From Bacteroidales bacterium (GTDB taxonomy: Bacteria > Bacteroidota > Bacteroidia > Bacteroidales > UBA932), in NCBI GenBank assembly GCA_017561885.1, contig JAFZBF010000028.1:1-44596 (forward strand): 44,596 nt of DNA, in the 5' to 3' direction. The position numbers were made by a program, and so were the translations under genes. This document shows positions 24,219-34,600 of the stretch, piece after piece (the first letter of the stretch is position 1; each line of letters begins with the position of its first letter). The notes beneath the pieces are model-generated. The model did no database searches, was not told the origin of the DNA, and saw nothing but the letters and a program-made list of their open reading frames with translations.

Positions 24219-26591
24219 CTAAAGGGTACTGACTGTCACATAATAAGGCGAGGCTATGCCCTCTACCTCAACTTTGACGGTGATAGCTCCGGCCTTGCGG
24301 GAAGACTGCACAGTTGCCTGGACGCGGCCGAAATAGGTCTTCAGTGAGTTGCCGGCAAACGAACCCTGACGGCGCAGGTCTCCGCTGTCGAGACCGAGCA
24401 GACGGCCGTCGCCCTCTACGCTGATGGACACCATTCTGTCGTCGGTCTGCACGGGAACACCATTCTCGTCCTTAAGGACCACTGTGATGAAGCTCAGATC
24501 CTGGCCGTCAGCCTTGATATTGTCGCGGTCGGCTTTCACCTCTGCTGCGACAACATCTCCGGATGTCGCAATCTTGCAGTTGGCCACTTCCTTGCCGTCT
24601 ATGAATCCCTTCGCTTCAAGGGTTCCCGGCCTGTAGGGCAGATACCATACTATAGTGTGATTGGTGAAATCAGCCGTCTTCTGAGTACCCATCAGATGAC
24701 CGTCCTGATAGAGCTGCACTTCATCGCAATTGGTAGTAGTCTCGACAGGAATCACAGTCCCGAAATATGACCTGGGCAGGTTCCAGTGATTTACCAGTTT
24801 AGGCCATTGCCAGATGTCACGTCCCATTTCGATGTCTGCCTCGGAGTAAGGCACGTTGATACGCACCATCGGCTCGTTGTTCCACACAGCCCTGTGATAT
24901 GCGGCGCGGGGCTTTTCATACATTGTCACATCGAAAAGACCGTTCGGCCAGCCGCGGCTGCCCATTGAAGCTTCGCCGACATAGTCGACACCGCTCCATA
25001 TGAACCCTCCTGCTATGAAATCGGTCTGGGAGATGAGTTCCCAAGGATTGAGCGGAGTATAGCTGCGGATATTCCCCTCCTCACCGCGATAGAACGGCAG
25101 TTCCTCTGTCACCAGCGTTATCCTGTCAGGGGCTATGCTGTTCTTCTCGGCAATCAGTCTTGCCTCAAGGTAATTGTATCCGATGACGTCGGTGACGCCG
25201 GCAAACTTGAACTGATGGTTGTTCTGGGCAGCCAGCGACACCTGACGGGTCGGCTCGAATGAATGGACGAAGTCCTGGAGCATGGCAGCCCTCTCTACCC
25301 CCTCGTCGGTGGTAAGGTTGGCCTCCGAGAGCTCGTTTCCGATACTCCACACCACCACGCAGGGATGGTTGCGGTCCCTCAGAAGCATATTCTCAAGATC
25401 CTTCTGCCACCATTCATCGAAATATTGTGAATAATAGCCGGATTTCCATTTGTCAAAAGCTTCGTCATAGACGACGAAACCCATCCGGTCGCACATATCC
25501 AGAAAAGTGCTCTGCGGCTGATGATGGCCAAAACGGATTGCATTGACACCATATTCCTTGAGAATCTCCAGGCATCGTTCAAAGGCACGGTCAGGCATGG
25601 CTACGCCGAGGGAGCCGGAGTTGGTATGGAGACATACCCCCTTCAGTTTCACCCTCTCTCCGTTGAGAAGGAAACCTCGATCCTTGTCGAAACGGGCAGT
25701 GCGAACACCGAAAGTGGTAGTGTAAACATCTGCTACAGAACCGCCAGTCCTGACAGTTGTCTCCATTGTGTAAAGTACCGGATTGTCTATGTTCCAGAGG
25801 GAAGGATTTGACATCTCCAGGATTACAGAAATATCACCTGTCGAACCTGCGGCAATGCTGCCGCTGCCTGTTACTGTCTTCCCTACCTGTTTGCCGGAGC
25901 CATCAAGAATGCGCTGGGATACTGTTGCAGTGACAGTCTTTCCGCTGTCGTTTTTAACGGTGGTCACTACATTCACTCTTGCAGAAGAACTGCTCACCTC
26001 CGGGAGGGTGATGTATGTACCGTAGGTATCAACGTGAACCGGGCTGGTCACATCAATCACCACATGGCGGTATATTCCGGCTCCGGCATACCAGCGGGGA
26101 CGCTGGCCTGTGGTATTGGCCCGCACGGCAATGACGTTCTTCTGCCCGTATTTCAGGTAAGGAGTCAAGTCATAGACAATTGAGGTGTACCCATAAGGGT
26201 GGAACCCCAGATGGTGTCCGTTGATGTAGACGTCGCTCTGGTGCTGTATTCCGTCGAATATGATCGTCACTGTCTTTCCCTTCCAGGACGCTGGCACGCT
26301 GAAAGATTTACGGTACCAGCCGATACCTCCCGGAAGATTGGCTGCTGAACCGTCAGAACCACGGCCTTCCACAAACTGCTCCTTGATATTCCAGTCGTGC
26401 GGTATCTGGATGTCCTCCCAGCCGCTGTCGTCGAAAGACGGTTGGACATAAGCCGCATTGTCGCTGTTGAGAATGAATTTCCAGTCGAAATCGAAATCAA
26501 CTCTTGTCCGTGGACTCTTCGCCGCTAATCCCTGCACGCACACTGCTAGAAGGGCTGCTATGATTACTATTCTCTTTATCGTAGTTTTCAT
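24219..26591 (-). CDS. Glycoside hydrolase family 2, beta-galactosidase-like
   Basis: The protein is 790 residues from the ATG at 26591-26589, chosen because it opens a signal peptide (MKTTIKRIVIIAALLAVCVQGLAA); the longer frame to 26666 would run through a hairpin. Order: N-terminal sugar-binding jelly roll (~residues 30-190), immunoglobulin-like domain (~195-290), TIM barrel (~295-590) and C-terminal DUF4982/GH2-C beta domains. Catalytic acid/base is Glu420 in WSIGNELSE; the nucleophile is probably Glu496 in LVTEELPF. It is exported, probably periplasmic, and removes a beta-linked sugar. Galactose is the usual call, but related GH2 act on other residues. It follows susC-susD and belongs to the PUL. 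Confidence 0.9.
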   Translation of the reverse strand: MKTTIKRIVIIAALLAVCVQGLAAKSPRTRVDFDFDWKFILNSDNAAYVQPSFDDSGWEDIQIPHDWNIKEQFVEGRGSDGSAANLPGGIGWYRKSFSVPASWKGKTVTIIFDGIQHQSDVYINGHHLGFHPYGYTSIVYDLTPYLKYGQKNVIAVRANTTGQRPRWYAGAGIYRHVVIDVTSPVHVDTYGTYITLPEVSSSSARVNVVTTVKNDSGKTVTATVSQRILDGSGKQVGKTVTGSGSIAAGSTGDISVILEMSNPSLWNIDNPVLYTMETTVRTGGSVADVYTTTFGVRTARFDKDRGFLLNGERVKLKGVCLHTNSGSLGVAMPDRAFERCLEILKEYGVNAIRFGHHQPQSTFLDMCDRMGFVVYDEAFDKWKSGYYSQYFDEWWQKDLENMLLRDRNHPCVVVWSIGNELSEANLTTDEGVERAAMLQDFVHSFEPTRQVSLAAQNNHQFKFAGVTDVIGYNYLEARLIAEKNSIAPDRITLVTEELPFYRGEEGNIRSYTPLNPWELISQTDFIAGGFIWSGVDYVGEASMGSRGWPNGLFDVTMYEKPRAAYHRAVWNNEPMVRINVPYSEADIEMGRDIWQWPKLVNHWNLPRSYFGTVIPVETTTNCDEVQLYQDGHLMGTQKTADFTNHTIVWYLPYRPGTLEAKGFIDGKEVANCKIATSGDVVAAEVKADRDNIKADGQDLSFITVVLKDENGVPVQTDDRMVSISVEGDGRLLGLDSGDLRRQGSFAGNSLKTYFGRVQATVQSSRKAGAITVKVEVEGIASPYYVTVSTL

Positions 26592-26596
26592 GAATG

Positions 26597-26604
26597 CAAA
26601 TTTA
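26597..26604 (-). promoter_or_regulatory. Possible -7 element close to the GH2 start
   Basis: The minus strand reads TAAATTTG, but it ends only 5 bp before the chosen ATG, which would leave almost no leader. It may be chance, or it may mean the true start is further in. Confidence 0.3.
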
Positions 26605-26622
26605 AGCATAAATTGGCCATTT

Positions 26623-26650
26623 GGGGCGATGTCGGTAATACCATCGCCCC
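26623..26650. repeat. GGCGATG hairpin between susD and GH2
   Basis: GGGGCGATG (26623-26631) pairs with CATCGCCCC (26642-26650). It is followed on the plus strand by two CCTAA motifs up to 26680. A similar hairpin with CCTAA flank lies between the two HTCS genes at 35598. It may attenuate read-through from susD into GH2. Confidence 0.7.
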
Positions 26651-26690
26651 TCACTAACCTAACCATTAATTATACCTAAACTATGAAAAT

Positions 26691-28418
26691 TTAGTAACCG
26701 GGATTTTGCTCGAGCGTTGCCCCGGTATTTCTTTCTATTTCGCTATATGGAATCGGGAACAGGTCCTGATATGATTTCACGTTATAACCGAAATAGTTGT
26801 ATTTCTGCGTCCTCTCCACCATCTTGCCAAGACGCATAAGGGTGGGAATGCGGAAGTCTTCGAAGTAAAGTTCCCTGAGCTGCTCGTCGAGGATATAGTC
26901 GATGTCGACATCTGCAGCGGTGCAGGGAGTTGCATTCGAACGGGCCCTGACTGCGTTGATGTCAGCGGCAGCCAAATCCTTCTGGTTGTTTCCAAGGTAT
27001 GCCTCTGCACGCAGCAGATAGGTGCCGGCAAGCCTATACAGATATTCGTCACGGAGAACGCAGTTCGCGCTCAAACTTCCCCACTGGTATGCAATGACGT
27101 GTTCGCCAAGCAATGTCTGCTTGATTGAACCGTCGGAAGTATGCACATAGCAGTCATCAGGCAGATCACCGACGCGGCTGAACTTAACGACGAAGGGATA
27201 AAAGTTACGGTATCCTGCATCGTTCTTGGTGTACACTATCTCTCCGGAAACGGCGCTGTTCAACCATCCGTCGGCAATGACATATTCACCGTAACCGGCT
27301 GCGTTCGGGTTATCGATGCGGAAGTCACGGACAATTTCCCTGCTGCTGTTACGATAATCCGTATCGAAATCGTCGCCCCAGATCTCGTACAGGAAGTGGT
27401 CCGTAGGATGGAACACGCCGATGCCGCGTCCGCCTTTTTCTTCTGTGAGGTCAGTGAAGGCCAGCACGTTTCCTCCGTTCTTTCCCTTGACCTGAAGTCC
27501 TACATAGAAAGGAAGCAACTGGCGGGGAAGCTGAGAGCTGTAACTTGAGCCTGCACTCTTGTATTCATACTGCATCACCAGAATCGACTCCGTGTTGCCT
27601 GAAGTCGAACGGTTCTGGTTGCCGGTCTGGAAGAGGTCCCAATAGGGATCACCTTCTTCTTTTGCACGTGTGCCGAAACGGGATGTCATCAAGGCCATAT
27701 TCGGATGGGAGATGACGGCAGTTGCAGAAGTGATTGCATTCTGGTATTCACCCAAAGAGATATACACTTCAGTAATCAGGTGCTGGGCAGCCTGCTTGCT
27801 GACTTTGCCGTCTTTCACTGCCGTAATGTCCGGCAGTTCGCTGATTGCAGTCTCGAGGTCTGCCTTGCACTGCTTATATACCTCTTCACGGGTGGCGCGG
27901 ACATAGTCAGTGCGGGGAGCAGTCGGTTCTTCCAGAACGATAGGTACACCTCCATACATATTAGCAAGAAGGTTGTAGAAATACGCACGGAAGAAACGAG
28001 CTTCACCATCGACTACAGTCTTCTCTGCATTTCCTACCTTGTCGGTAAGTGTCAGACGGTTGATGATTACGTTGGCATTCTCGATACCAGAGTAGCATCT
28101 CTGCCAGTGATAGCTGGCCGCTGTGGTATTTGCGGTAACCCATGTCTCCCAGTTGTTGAACTTGAGGTCGGGGTCTGTTCCGCCGTATGAAAGGTCGCCG
28201 AGGAACATCGTAACAGCATAGTCACCGCTGTTGTTCCAGTGCATCTCGCGGATCAGGTCATAAAGGAAGTTCAGGGATTGCTGGAACTGGGCCGAAGTCG
28301 TGTAGGAGTTCTCGGCGGTATAGAAATCGAGAGGCTCTTCTTTCAGCCAGTTGGTCTCGTCGCAGGCAGTCAGGCTGCTCAGCGCAACTGCAAGAAATAT
28401 GTATATTATCTTTTTCAT
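26691..28418 (-). CDS. SusD/RagB-family glycan-binding lipoprotein
   Basis: The 575-residue outer-membrane lipoprotein has the signal MKKIIYIFLAVALSSLTAC (lipobox SLTAC). It has the SusD layout: an N-terminal segment (ETNWLKEEPLDFYTAENSYTT), TPR-like helices (GEARFFRAYFYNLLANMYGGVPIV; LITEVYISLGEYQNAITSA) and the C-terminal family block (YRLAGTYLLRAEAYLGNNQKDLAAADINAVRARSNA; ILDEQLRELYFEDFR). It would lie as a lid on the SusC barrel and bind the oligosaccharide. It starts 14 bp after susC, the usual pairing. Glycan specificity cannot be read from sequence. Confidence 0.96.
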   Translation of the reverse strand: MKKIIYIFLAVALSSLTACDETNWLKEEPLDFYTAENSYTTSAQFQQSLNFLYDLIREMHWNNSGDYAVTMFLGDLSYGGTDPDLKFNNWETWVTANTTAASYHWQRCYSGIENANVIINRLTLTDKVGNAEKTVVDGEARFFRAYFYNLLANMYGGVPIVLEEPTAPRTDYVRATREEVYKQCKADLETAISELPDITAVKDGKVSKQAAQHLITEVYISLGEYQNAITSATAVISHPNMALMTSRFGTRAKEEGDPYWDLFQTGNQNRSTSGNTESILVMQYEYKSAGSSYSSQLPRQLLPFYVGLQVKGKNGGNVLAFTDLTEEKGGRGIGVFHPTDHFLYEIWGDDFDTDYRNSSREIVRDFRIDNPNAAGYGEYVIADGWLNSAVSGEIVYTKNDAGYRNFYPFVVKFSRVGDLPDDCYVHTSDGSIKQTLLGEHVIAYQWGSLSANCVLRDEYLYRLAGTYLLRAEAYLGNNQKDLAAADINAVRARSNATPCTAADVDIDYILDEQLRELYFEDFRIPTLMRLGKMVERTQKYNYFGYNVKSYQDLFPIPYSEIERNTGATLEQNPGY

Positions 28419-28432
28419 AATGATTCCCGGTT

Positions 28433-31400
28433 TTAGAATGACAAATTAAGACCGACAGTATAGTTCTTCATCGTAGGATACCCTCCGATAGAGTAAGACA
28501 GTCCTTGCCCTGCCTCAGGATCCCAACCGTCCCAGTCTGTGATGGTAAAGAGGTTGTTGCCGCTGACATAGATTCGTGCCGACTGCATTCCTACCTTCCT
28601 GAGGAACGTTCTTGGAATGCTGTAGCTGAGAGAGAGTTCCTGCAGACGGATGAAGCTGCGTGAAACATACGGAGAGCCTCCGACGCCGATGGTAGTGTTG
28701 TATGCTCCAAGCTGACGGTAGCGGGCGTTCGGATTCTCCGGTGTCCAGTAGTCGAACTTCATGAAACTGTTGTTTGTGAGGTGATCCGGAATCTGCATCC
28801 CTGATGCGGGCTGGCCGAGGTAATACTTCTTGCCGCCCTGGATGGCATTGACGAATACATTCAGAGTCCAGTTCTTGTATGTGAAGGTATTCTGGATACT
28901 GAGACGGTACGCAGGATCCCTGTAACCGATGATCTTGCGGTCGTTAGCGGCTGTGATTCTTCCGTCTCCGTTGATGTCTTCAACCTTGTAAGTTCCATAA
29001 TAGAAACCTGTGGGAATGTTGCCGGCATAGTAGTCTGACAGCTGCCACATACCGATATAATTGTAACTGTAGATGGTGTTCAGCGGCTGACCGATGAAGA
29101 TGTTGCTGGCAATCAGGTCGTCTTCCACGCCGTCACCGTTCTCGTCAGCGCCGAGGATAGTTATGACCTTGTTGCGGTTGCGGCTGAAATTGGCCGTCAC
29201 AGTCCATTGGAAGTCATTTTTCTGAACCGGGATACCGGTGATGCTGATTTCGTGACCAACATTGCGCAGCTTGCCGATATTGGTTGGAATCGAGTTGGTG
29301 ACCATACCGTTCATTAGCGGGATGTTGATGTTGTAAAGCAGATCCCTGGTGTTTGACACATAGAAATCATATGTTCCGAAGAGCCTGCCGCGGAGGAATC
29401 CGAAGTCGATACCGAAATTGACAGAATTGGTGGTTTCCCATTTAAGATCGGGATTTGAAAGGGTCTTCATCAGTTGAAGCAACTCGGCAGTAGCTCCATC
29501 TCCGAAGATATAGCCTTTCGCACTGCTGAAGTTGCTCTGGTTTGCCATCGAGGCCATAGTTGAATAGCGGCCGGCAGTTCTGTTACCGTTGCTACCGTAA
29601 GAGAGGCGCAGCTTTAGATTGTCGAGCCAGCCGACGTTATCCTTTACAAAATTCTCTTCGCTTACACGCCATGCTATCGCGGCTGAAGGGAAATAACCGA
29701 ACTTGTTGTTCTCGCCGAAGCCGGAGAATCCGTCACGGCGTATGGTTCCTGTCAGGATGTAGCGGTCTGCATAAGAATATACAAGACGGGCCATGCCGTA
29801 TAGGCTGCTTTCCGCCCAGGCACTTGAACCGATGACGTTCAGATCCTGCTGTGCAAGCCCCATATTGTTATATCCCAACGACATGTCGGTAAAGGTTTTA
29901 GCAGTCGTAGAAGTGGACTCATATTCACGTTTTTCAACTCCATACACCAATGTTGCGTTGACTGAGTGCTGGCCGAACTGGCGTTTGTATGTGAGGATGT
30001 TGTCAAACTGCATCTCTTTCAGGTTACCGTAGTTCTTGGAAGCGACGCCCTGAAGGTTGTTGTCATACGGATCGAAATTATACTGGTTAGTGATAATCCA
30101 GTCGTTCGCGAAATTGACACGGTAGCTCAATCCTTCGATCCAGGGGATGGATATGTCAGCATAGACATTGGCCGACATATTATAGCGTTTGTTGACATCC
30201 GGATTATCCTTGCTAAGGAGCGGATTCAGCGTGGTCATATAAGGATATGTGGCAAGAGCTCCGTCATCGTCATAGGGAGACACACAGGCCGGGATGGAGA
30301 ACAGGTCGCCGAAGGTCGTATTCTCGCCGGAAAGGTCACTGACATTGAAGTATGCCTGACCGCCGAGTTTCATCCAGTCAGTGATTTCAGTGTCCAGATT
30401 CACCCTTGCATTGTAGCGTCTGAAAGTATCGTTGTATACGAGGTTCTTCTGGTCGGTGTAGCCGAAGCTTGCGAAATAGCTGCTCTTGTCGTTCTTGCCG
30501 CGAACGCTGAGGTTGTGATTCATTATATAAGGTACGTCAACTGTCAGAAGGTCCCACCAGTCCGTATCGACTCCGGCAAGATAACCTGAGATTGCACGTT
30601 CGTTGCGGAACTTTGTAGTGGGGTCGAAGTTGGGGTTCTCTGTTGTCATGCTCTCCCCCATGCGGCTTTCTGACAGGTAGATATCCTTTATCTGCTGGCT
30701 GAAGCCTTCTTTGTCGAGACGTTTCATGGATTTGTTCAGCAGAGTCTGGTAAGAAAACGAGGTGGCATATTCAACGATAGGTTTGCTCGGTTCCTTTGCC
30801 ATCTTGGTGGTGATGAGCAGAACACCGTTAGCCGCCTGACTACCATAGATAGCAGTTGATGAGGCATCCTTGAGAACATCGATACTTTCAACATCTGCAG
30901 TGTTGATGTCAGAAAGACTGCCTCTGTATATTACACCATCCATCACAATGAGGGGTTCAGTACTTCCCGAGATTGTGTTTGTACCGCGGATGGTTATGCT
31001 GGGAGAACCTCCGGCTGTTGTGGCTATGCCGATGTTCAGGCCCGGAACAGTCCCTTTCAGTGCCTGAAGCACGTTTACGTTAGGAGAGTTTTCGAGGGCT
31101 GTCATATCCGCACGTGTAACTGCACCTGTGATATCGATCTTTCGCGCAGTACCGTAACCGATTACGACAACCTCGTCCAGATTCTGCCTGTCTTCGTTCA
31201 TCGTCACATCGATGACCTGCCTGGTACCGACAGTTTCTTCGCTGCCGATAAATCCGATAAATGAGAAAACTAGTACAGGTTCAGCAGTAGCGACTCTCAG
31301 AGCGTACTTGCCGTCAAGATCAGTGACAACACCGTTGGTCGTGCCCTTTTCAAGGACATTGACACCTACCATCGGGTCGCCGTTGATGTCTGTTACTGTT

Positions 31401-31498
31401 CCTCTGACCTCCCGGGGCTGTGCAAATGCACCGATTGAGAGAAGTCCGAGGACAAGCATAGCAAGACATCTGGACAATAAAGATTTTGATTTCTTCAT
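28433..31498 (-). CDS. SusC/RagA-family TonB-dependent outer-membrane transporter
   Basis: The 1021-residue protein begins with a signal peptide ending SIGAFAQ. A carboxypeptidase-like domain follows at ~residues 27-105 (REVRGTVTDINGDPMVGVNVLEKGT). The SusC hallmark DEVVVIGYGTARKIDITGAV marks the TonB box/plug start. The plug (NVLQALKGTVPGLNI; ITIRGTNTISGSTEPLIVMDG; SIDVLKDASSTAIYGSQAANGV) precedes a large beta-barrel that ends with an aromatic C-terminus (YTVGLNLSF). It is energised by TonB-ExbBD and imports glycan fragments with SusD. It is first of the susC-susD-GH2 unit, divergent from the HTCS genes. The N-terminal domain is the usual type, with no sigma/anti-sigma (STN) extension. Confidence 0.97.
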   Translation of the reverse strand: MKKSKSLLSRCLAMLVLGLLSIGAFAQPREVRGTVTDINGDPMVGVNVLEKGTTNGVVTDLDGKYALRVATAEPVLVFSFIGFIGSEETVGTRQVIDVTMNEDRQNLDEVVVIGYGTARKIDITGAVTRADMTALENSPNVNVLQALKGTVPGLNIGIATTAGGSPSITIRGTNTISGSTEPLIVMDGVIYRGSLSDINTADVESIDVLKDASSTAIYGSQAANGVLLITTKMAKEPSKPIVEYATSFSYQTLLNKSMKRLDKEGFSQQIKDIYLSESRMGESMTTENPNFDPTTKFRNERAISGYLAGVDTDWWDLLTVDVPYIMNHNLSVRGKNDKSSYFASFGYTDQKNLVYNDTFRRYNARVNLDTEITDWMKLGGQAYFNVSDLSGENTTFGDLFSIPACVSPYDDDGALATYPYMTTLNPLLSKDNPDVNKRYNMSANVYADISIPWIEGLSYRVNFANDWIITNQYNFDPYDNNLQGVASKNYGNLKEMQFDNILTYKRQFGQHSVNATLVYGVEKREYESTSTTAKTFTDMSLGYNNMGLAQQDLNVIGSSAWAESSLYGMARLVYSYADRYILTGTIRRDGFSGFGENNKFGYFPSAAIAWRVSEENFVKDNVGWLDNLKLRLSYGSNGNRTAGRYSTMASMANQSNFSSAKGYIFGDGATAELLQLMKTLSNPDLKWETTNSVNFGIDFGFLRGRLFGTYDFYVSNTRDLLYNINIPLMNGMVTNSIPTNIGKLRNVGHEISITGIPVQKNDFQWTVTANFSRNRNKVITILGADENGDGVEDDLIASNIFIGQPLNTIYSYNYIGMWQLSDYYAGNIPTGFYYGTYKVEDINGDGRITAANDRKIIGYRDPAYRLSIQNTFTYKNWTLNVFVNAIQGGKKYYLGQPASGMQIPDHLTNNSFMKFDYWTPENPNARYRQLGAYNTTIGVGGSPYVSRSFIRLQELSLSYSIPRTFLRKVGMQSARIYVSGNNLFTITDWDGWDPEAGQGLSYSIGGYPTMKNYTVGLNLSF

Positions 31499-31530
31499 AT
31501 GCTTTGTTTTTAGGTTTGTTTTTGTTTATA

Positions 31531-31538
31531 CAAAATTA
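31531..31538 (-). promoter_or_regulatory. -7 promoter element of the susC operon
   Basis: The minus strand reads TAATTTTG, matching TAnnTTTG, 32 bp before the susC ATG. No -33 TTTG is present, as expected for a promoter that needs an activator such as an HTCS. Confidence 0.55.
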
Positions 31539-31632
31539 GATACAGCCACTCTGGCGGGCTTGTATCATAATCTTACAATATTTGCAAAAAATCTCATTCG
31601 ACCATTTTGCATCTCATTTATTTAACTTTTTA

Positions 31633-31640
31633 TATCTTTG
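31633..31640 (+). promoter_or_regulatory. -7 promoter element of the first HTCS gene
   Basis: TATCTTTG matches TAnnTTTG 27 bp before the ATG at 31668; TTTG at 31606-31609 is 23 bp upstream. The 169-bp gap between susC and this gene holds both promoters and presumably the regulator's binding site. Confidence 0.55.
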
Positions 31641-31667
31641 TTTTATAATTAGTTCCGCTTCACAACT

Positions 31668-34600
31668 ATGAAAAGGCTCATTTGTTCATTATTTATATCA
31701 TTATTGTACTGTATAGCACAAGCTCAGATTCCTGTCTCTAAGTACTTTGGCAACGGAGAACTCACCTGCGACCTGATTACCGAAATATGCCAGGATGCCG
31801 ACGGATTCATCTGGGTTGGAACCATCAACGGCCTTAACCGATATGACGGATGGACGTTCGACCATATCTATACCCGGGAAGGCGACACTACCAGCCTGAA
31901 GAGCAACTACATCTACGAGCTGTTCCCCGACAGCCGCGGACGTCTCTGGGTCGGAACGAATCTCGGACTTCAGTTATACGACAGCTATTCCGAATCGTTC
32001 TCCAGCGTCAGATTCCCCGACGGAAGGAGGATACCTACCGAACATATGGTAGAACTTGCGAACGGAGACCTTTGGATTGTCCTAGGCAATATCTACAGGC
32101 TGGACACGGAAAGCATGACAGCCGAACCGGTGGAGGAAATAAACAAGCTGACGAATTCTTCGGCAGTCGAGGTATTCGTAGACAGCATTGGAGTCACCTG
32201 GATATCGGGAAGCCGGGGCAGAATATACCGTCTCGACGACGGAGAGTGCAAGATTGTAGATTCCGGAGTGACGCTGACATCATTTGTGGAATTTGCCGGA
32301 GACATCTTCGCTTCTTCCGGTTTCTCCATATACAGATGGAACGCACAGGACACATGTTTCGACAAGCTTCATAATGACTGCGCCCCATACACTCAGGCGA
32401 AAATGCTCGTAACCCATGATGGCAGAATCCTTATCACTACGGCCGGACAGGGATTCAGGACTATCGACAGGATGTCGATGACTGTTGTCCCGATGGACAG
32501 ATTCCAGAACAAGGAAGTTGACCTCAACCACATAACCATTGACGACTGGATTGAAGACCGGTCAGGCAACATCTGGCTTGGAAGCGTATACAATGGCCTC
32601 ACTATGATAAGCCATAGCCTGCCTGACTTTGTATCCATCGGGCCGCCGAAAATCAATACATCTAACGACGAGATGCTGGATGCCGTTTATTCCGACAGCG
32701 ACGGGATTCTCTGGGCCGGCTCCGAAAACGGAGATTTGTTCAGGTATGACAGCAAAGGCGAGCGCATACTGGTCCAGACACTCCCGGCAAGTATCTATTC
32801 ATTATTCGAGCTTGACAGCAGGCATATTCTGGCAGGCACGAAATACCATGGGCTATACATTGTCGACAAAGAATCAGGAGCCAGCCGCATTGTCAACAGC
32901 ACCGAGGGGCTGTATGTCAAGAAAATACTGCCTTGCCCCGACGGGGCCCTCGTCCTGTCGCTTTTCTCAGACGGCATCGCTTTCTACGATCTGGCGACAG
33001 GAACACTTGGCCGCAACATCCGAGCAGGCACTGTCAACACCCTTCTCTTCGACAGAGACGGCAACATCTGGTGCGGCACTTATGGCGGAGTAAAAGTATA
33101 CGGCTACACTGACCGAACCTCGAAATCGATCCAGACCAACGTTGCGCTCGACGCCTCGACCGTATATGCTCTCTATGAGGGATATGACGGAATCGTATGG
33201 ATAGGGACATCCGCAGGCCTGTTCTCGTACGACAAGTCCACCGACGCATGCCGGCACCACACAATCGAAGGTCTGAAGAACATCGTGGTCTGCGGAATTG
33301 CCGGAGATAATGACGGCAACATCTGGATCAGCACATTCAACGGGCTTGTAAAGTACAATCCGGCCGAGAACAAAATTGACACCTATCAGGCTGGGCACGG
33401 ACTCTCAGACACGAAGTATGTCAGGGGCAGCTACTGGCAAGAGCCCTCCAGCGGGTTCATAGCCTTCGGCGGACAGCACGATATTACATGCTTCGACCCT
33501 TACCGCATTTCGTTTCCTTCACCTGATGCAGCCCCTGCCCTGACGGGGCTTCAGATAAATGAGATATCCGTCCACCCCGGAACCTTATCCGGGAAAAGAC
33601 CCGTGTCCGACAACCGGTTCTCCAGCACGGAGAAGATAAATCTTGATTCTGGAGACAACGACATAAAACTCTTCTATTCGGCGTTGGATTTCCGTGAAAC
33701 CGACAACACACGGGTTGATTATTCTCTGGACCGGGAGAAGGGAAGTCACCTTACCCCGGTCGGCTCCAATATGATTACATTGAACAACCTTAAACCGGGA
33801 CGCCATACTCTTAAAGTCAGGCTGAACGAGAACGGCATTGTTTCTCCGGCCGCTTCTCTGAACATTACCGTCCGCCAGCCCTGGTACGCCACCTGGCCGG
33901 CAGTACTGGTATACATCCTTGCCGCCGTCCTGACAGCTGTCGCCCTGCGCCGGTTGTACAAGGCCTTCGCCAGAAGGAAAGCCAGCAACAAGGCAAATGA
34001 AAAAAAGCTGGACTTCTTCACAAGGCTGTCATATGAGCTGCGTTCTCCTATGACACTGATCACTATACCTCTGCAGAAGTTGCTCAGAAACAATTATGAC
34101 GACGAAACCGACAAGGCCCTGAAATCAATGCAGAGGAATGCGGAGAAAGCCATGTCGCTCCTGAACCAGTCGCTGGATGTCAGGAGGCTTGACGAAGATT
34201 CATCTTCTATGCAGTATGCTGAAGTCAATCTGATCGATTTCATCACCGATCTGCTCAGCGGTGTCGAACACAGGGCCGGACTGCAAGGTGTAAGCATTTC
34301 GTATACCCACGGCAAAGGAAAGCAACCTGTATGGATTGACCAGAACAGCTTCGGCAGAGTCATTTCCGACCTGCTTGGGAATGCCATCAGGGCGACTTCC
34401 GAAGGAGGCAGGATCAGCGTCGACTCAAGGGAAAAGGACAAGTTTGCCGAAATAGAGTTCCGCGATACCGGCATGGCTTTTACTGAAGAACAGCTGAAGC
34501 ATATGTTCAAATTGCCATATCGTTCAGAGTCGGGCAATATTTCAGGGACGGATATAGGCCTCTACCTTGACAATATCATCGTCGCTCATCACAAAGGAAC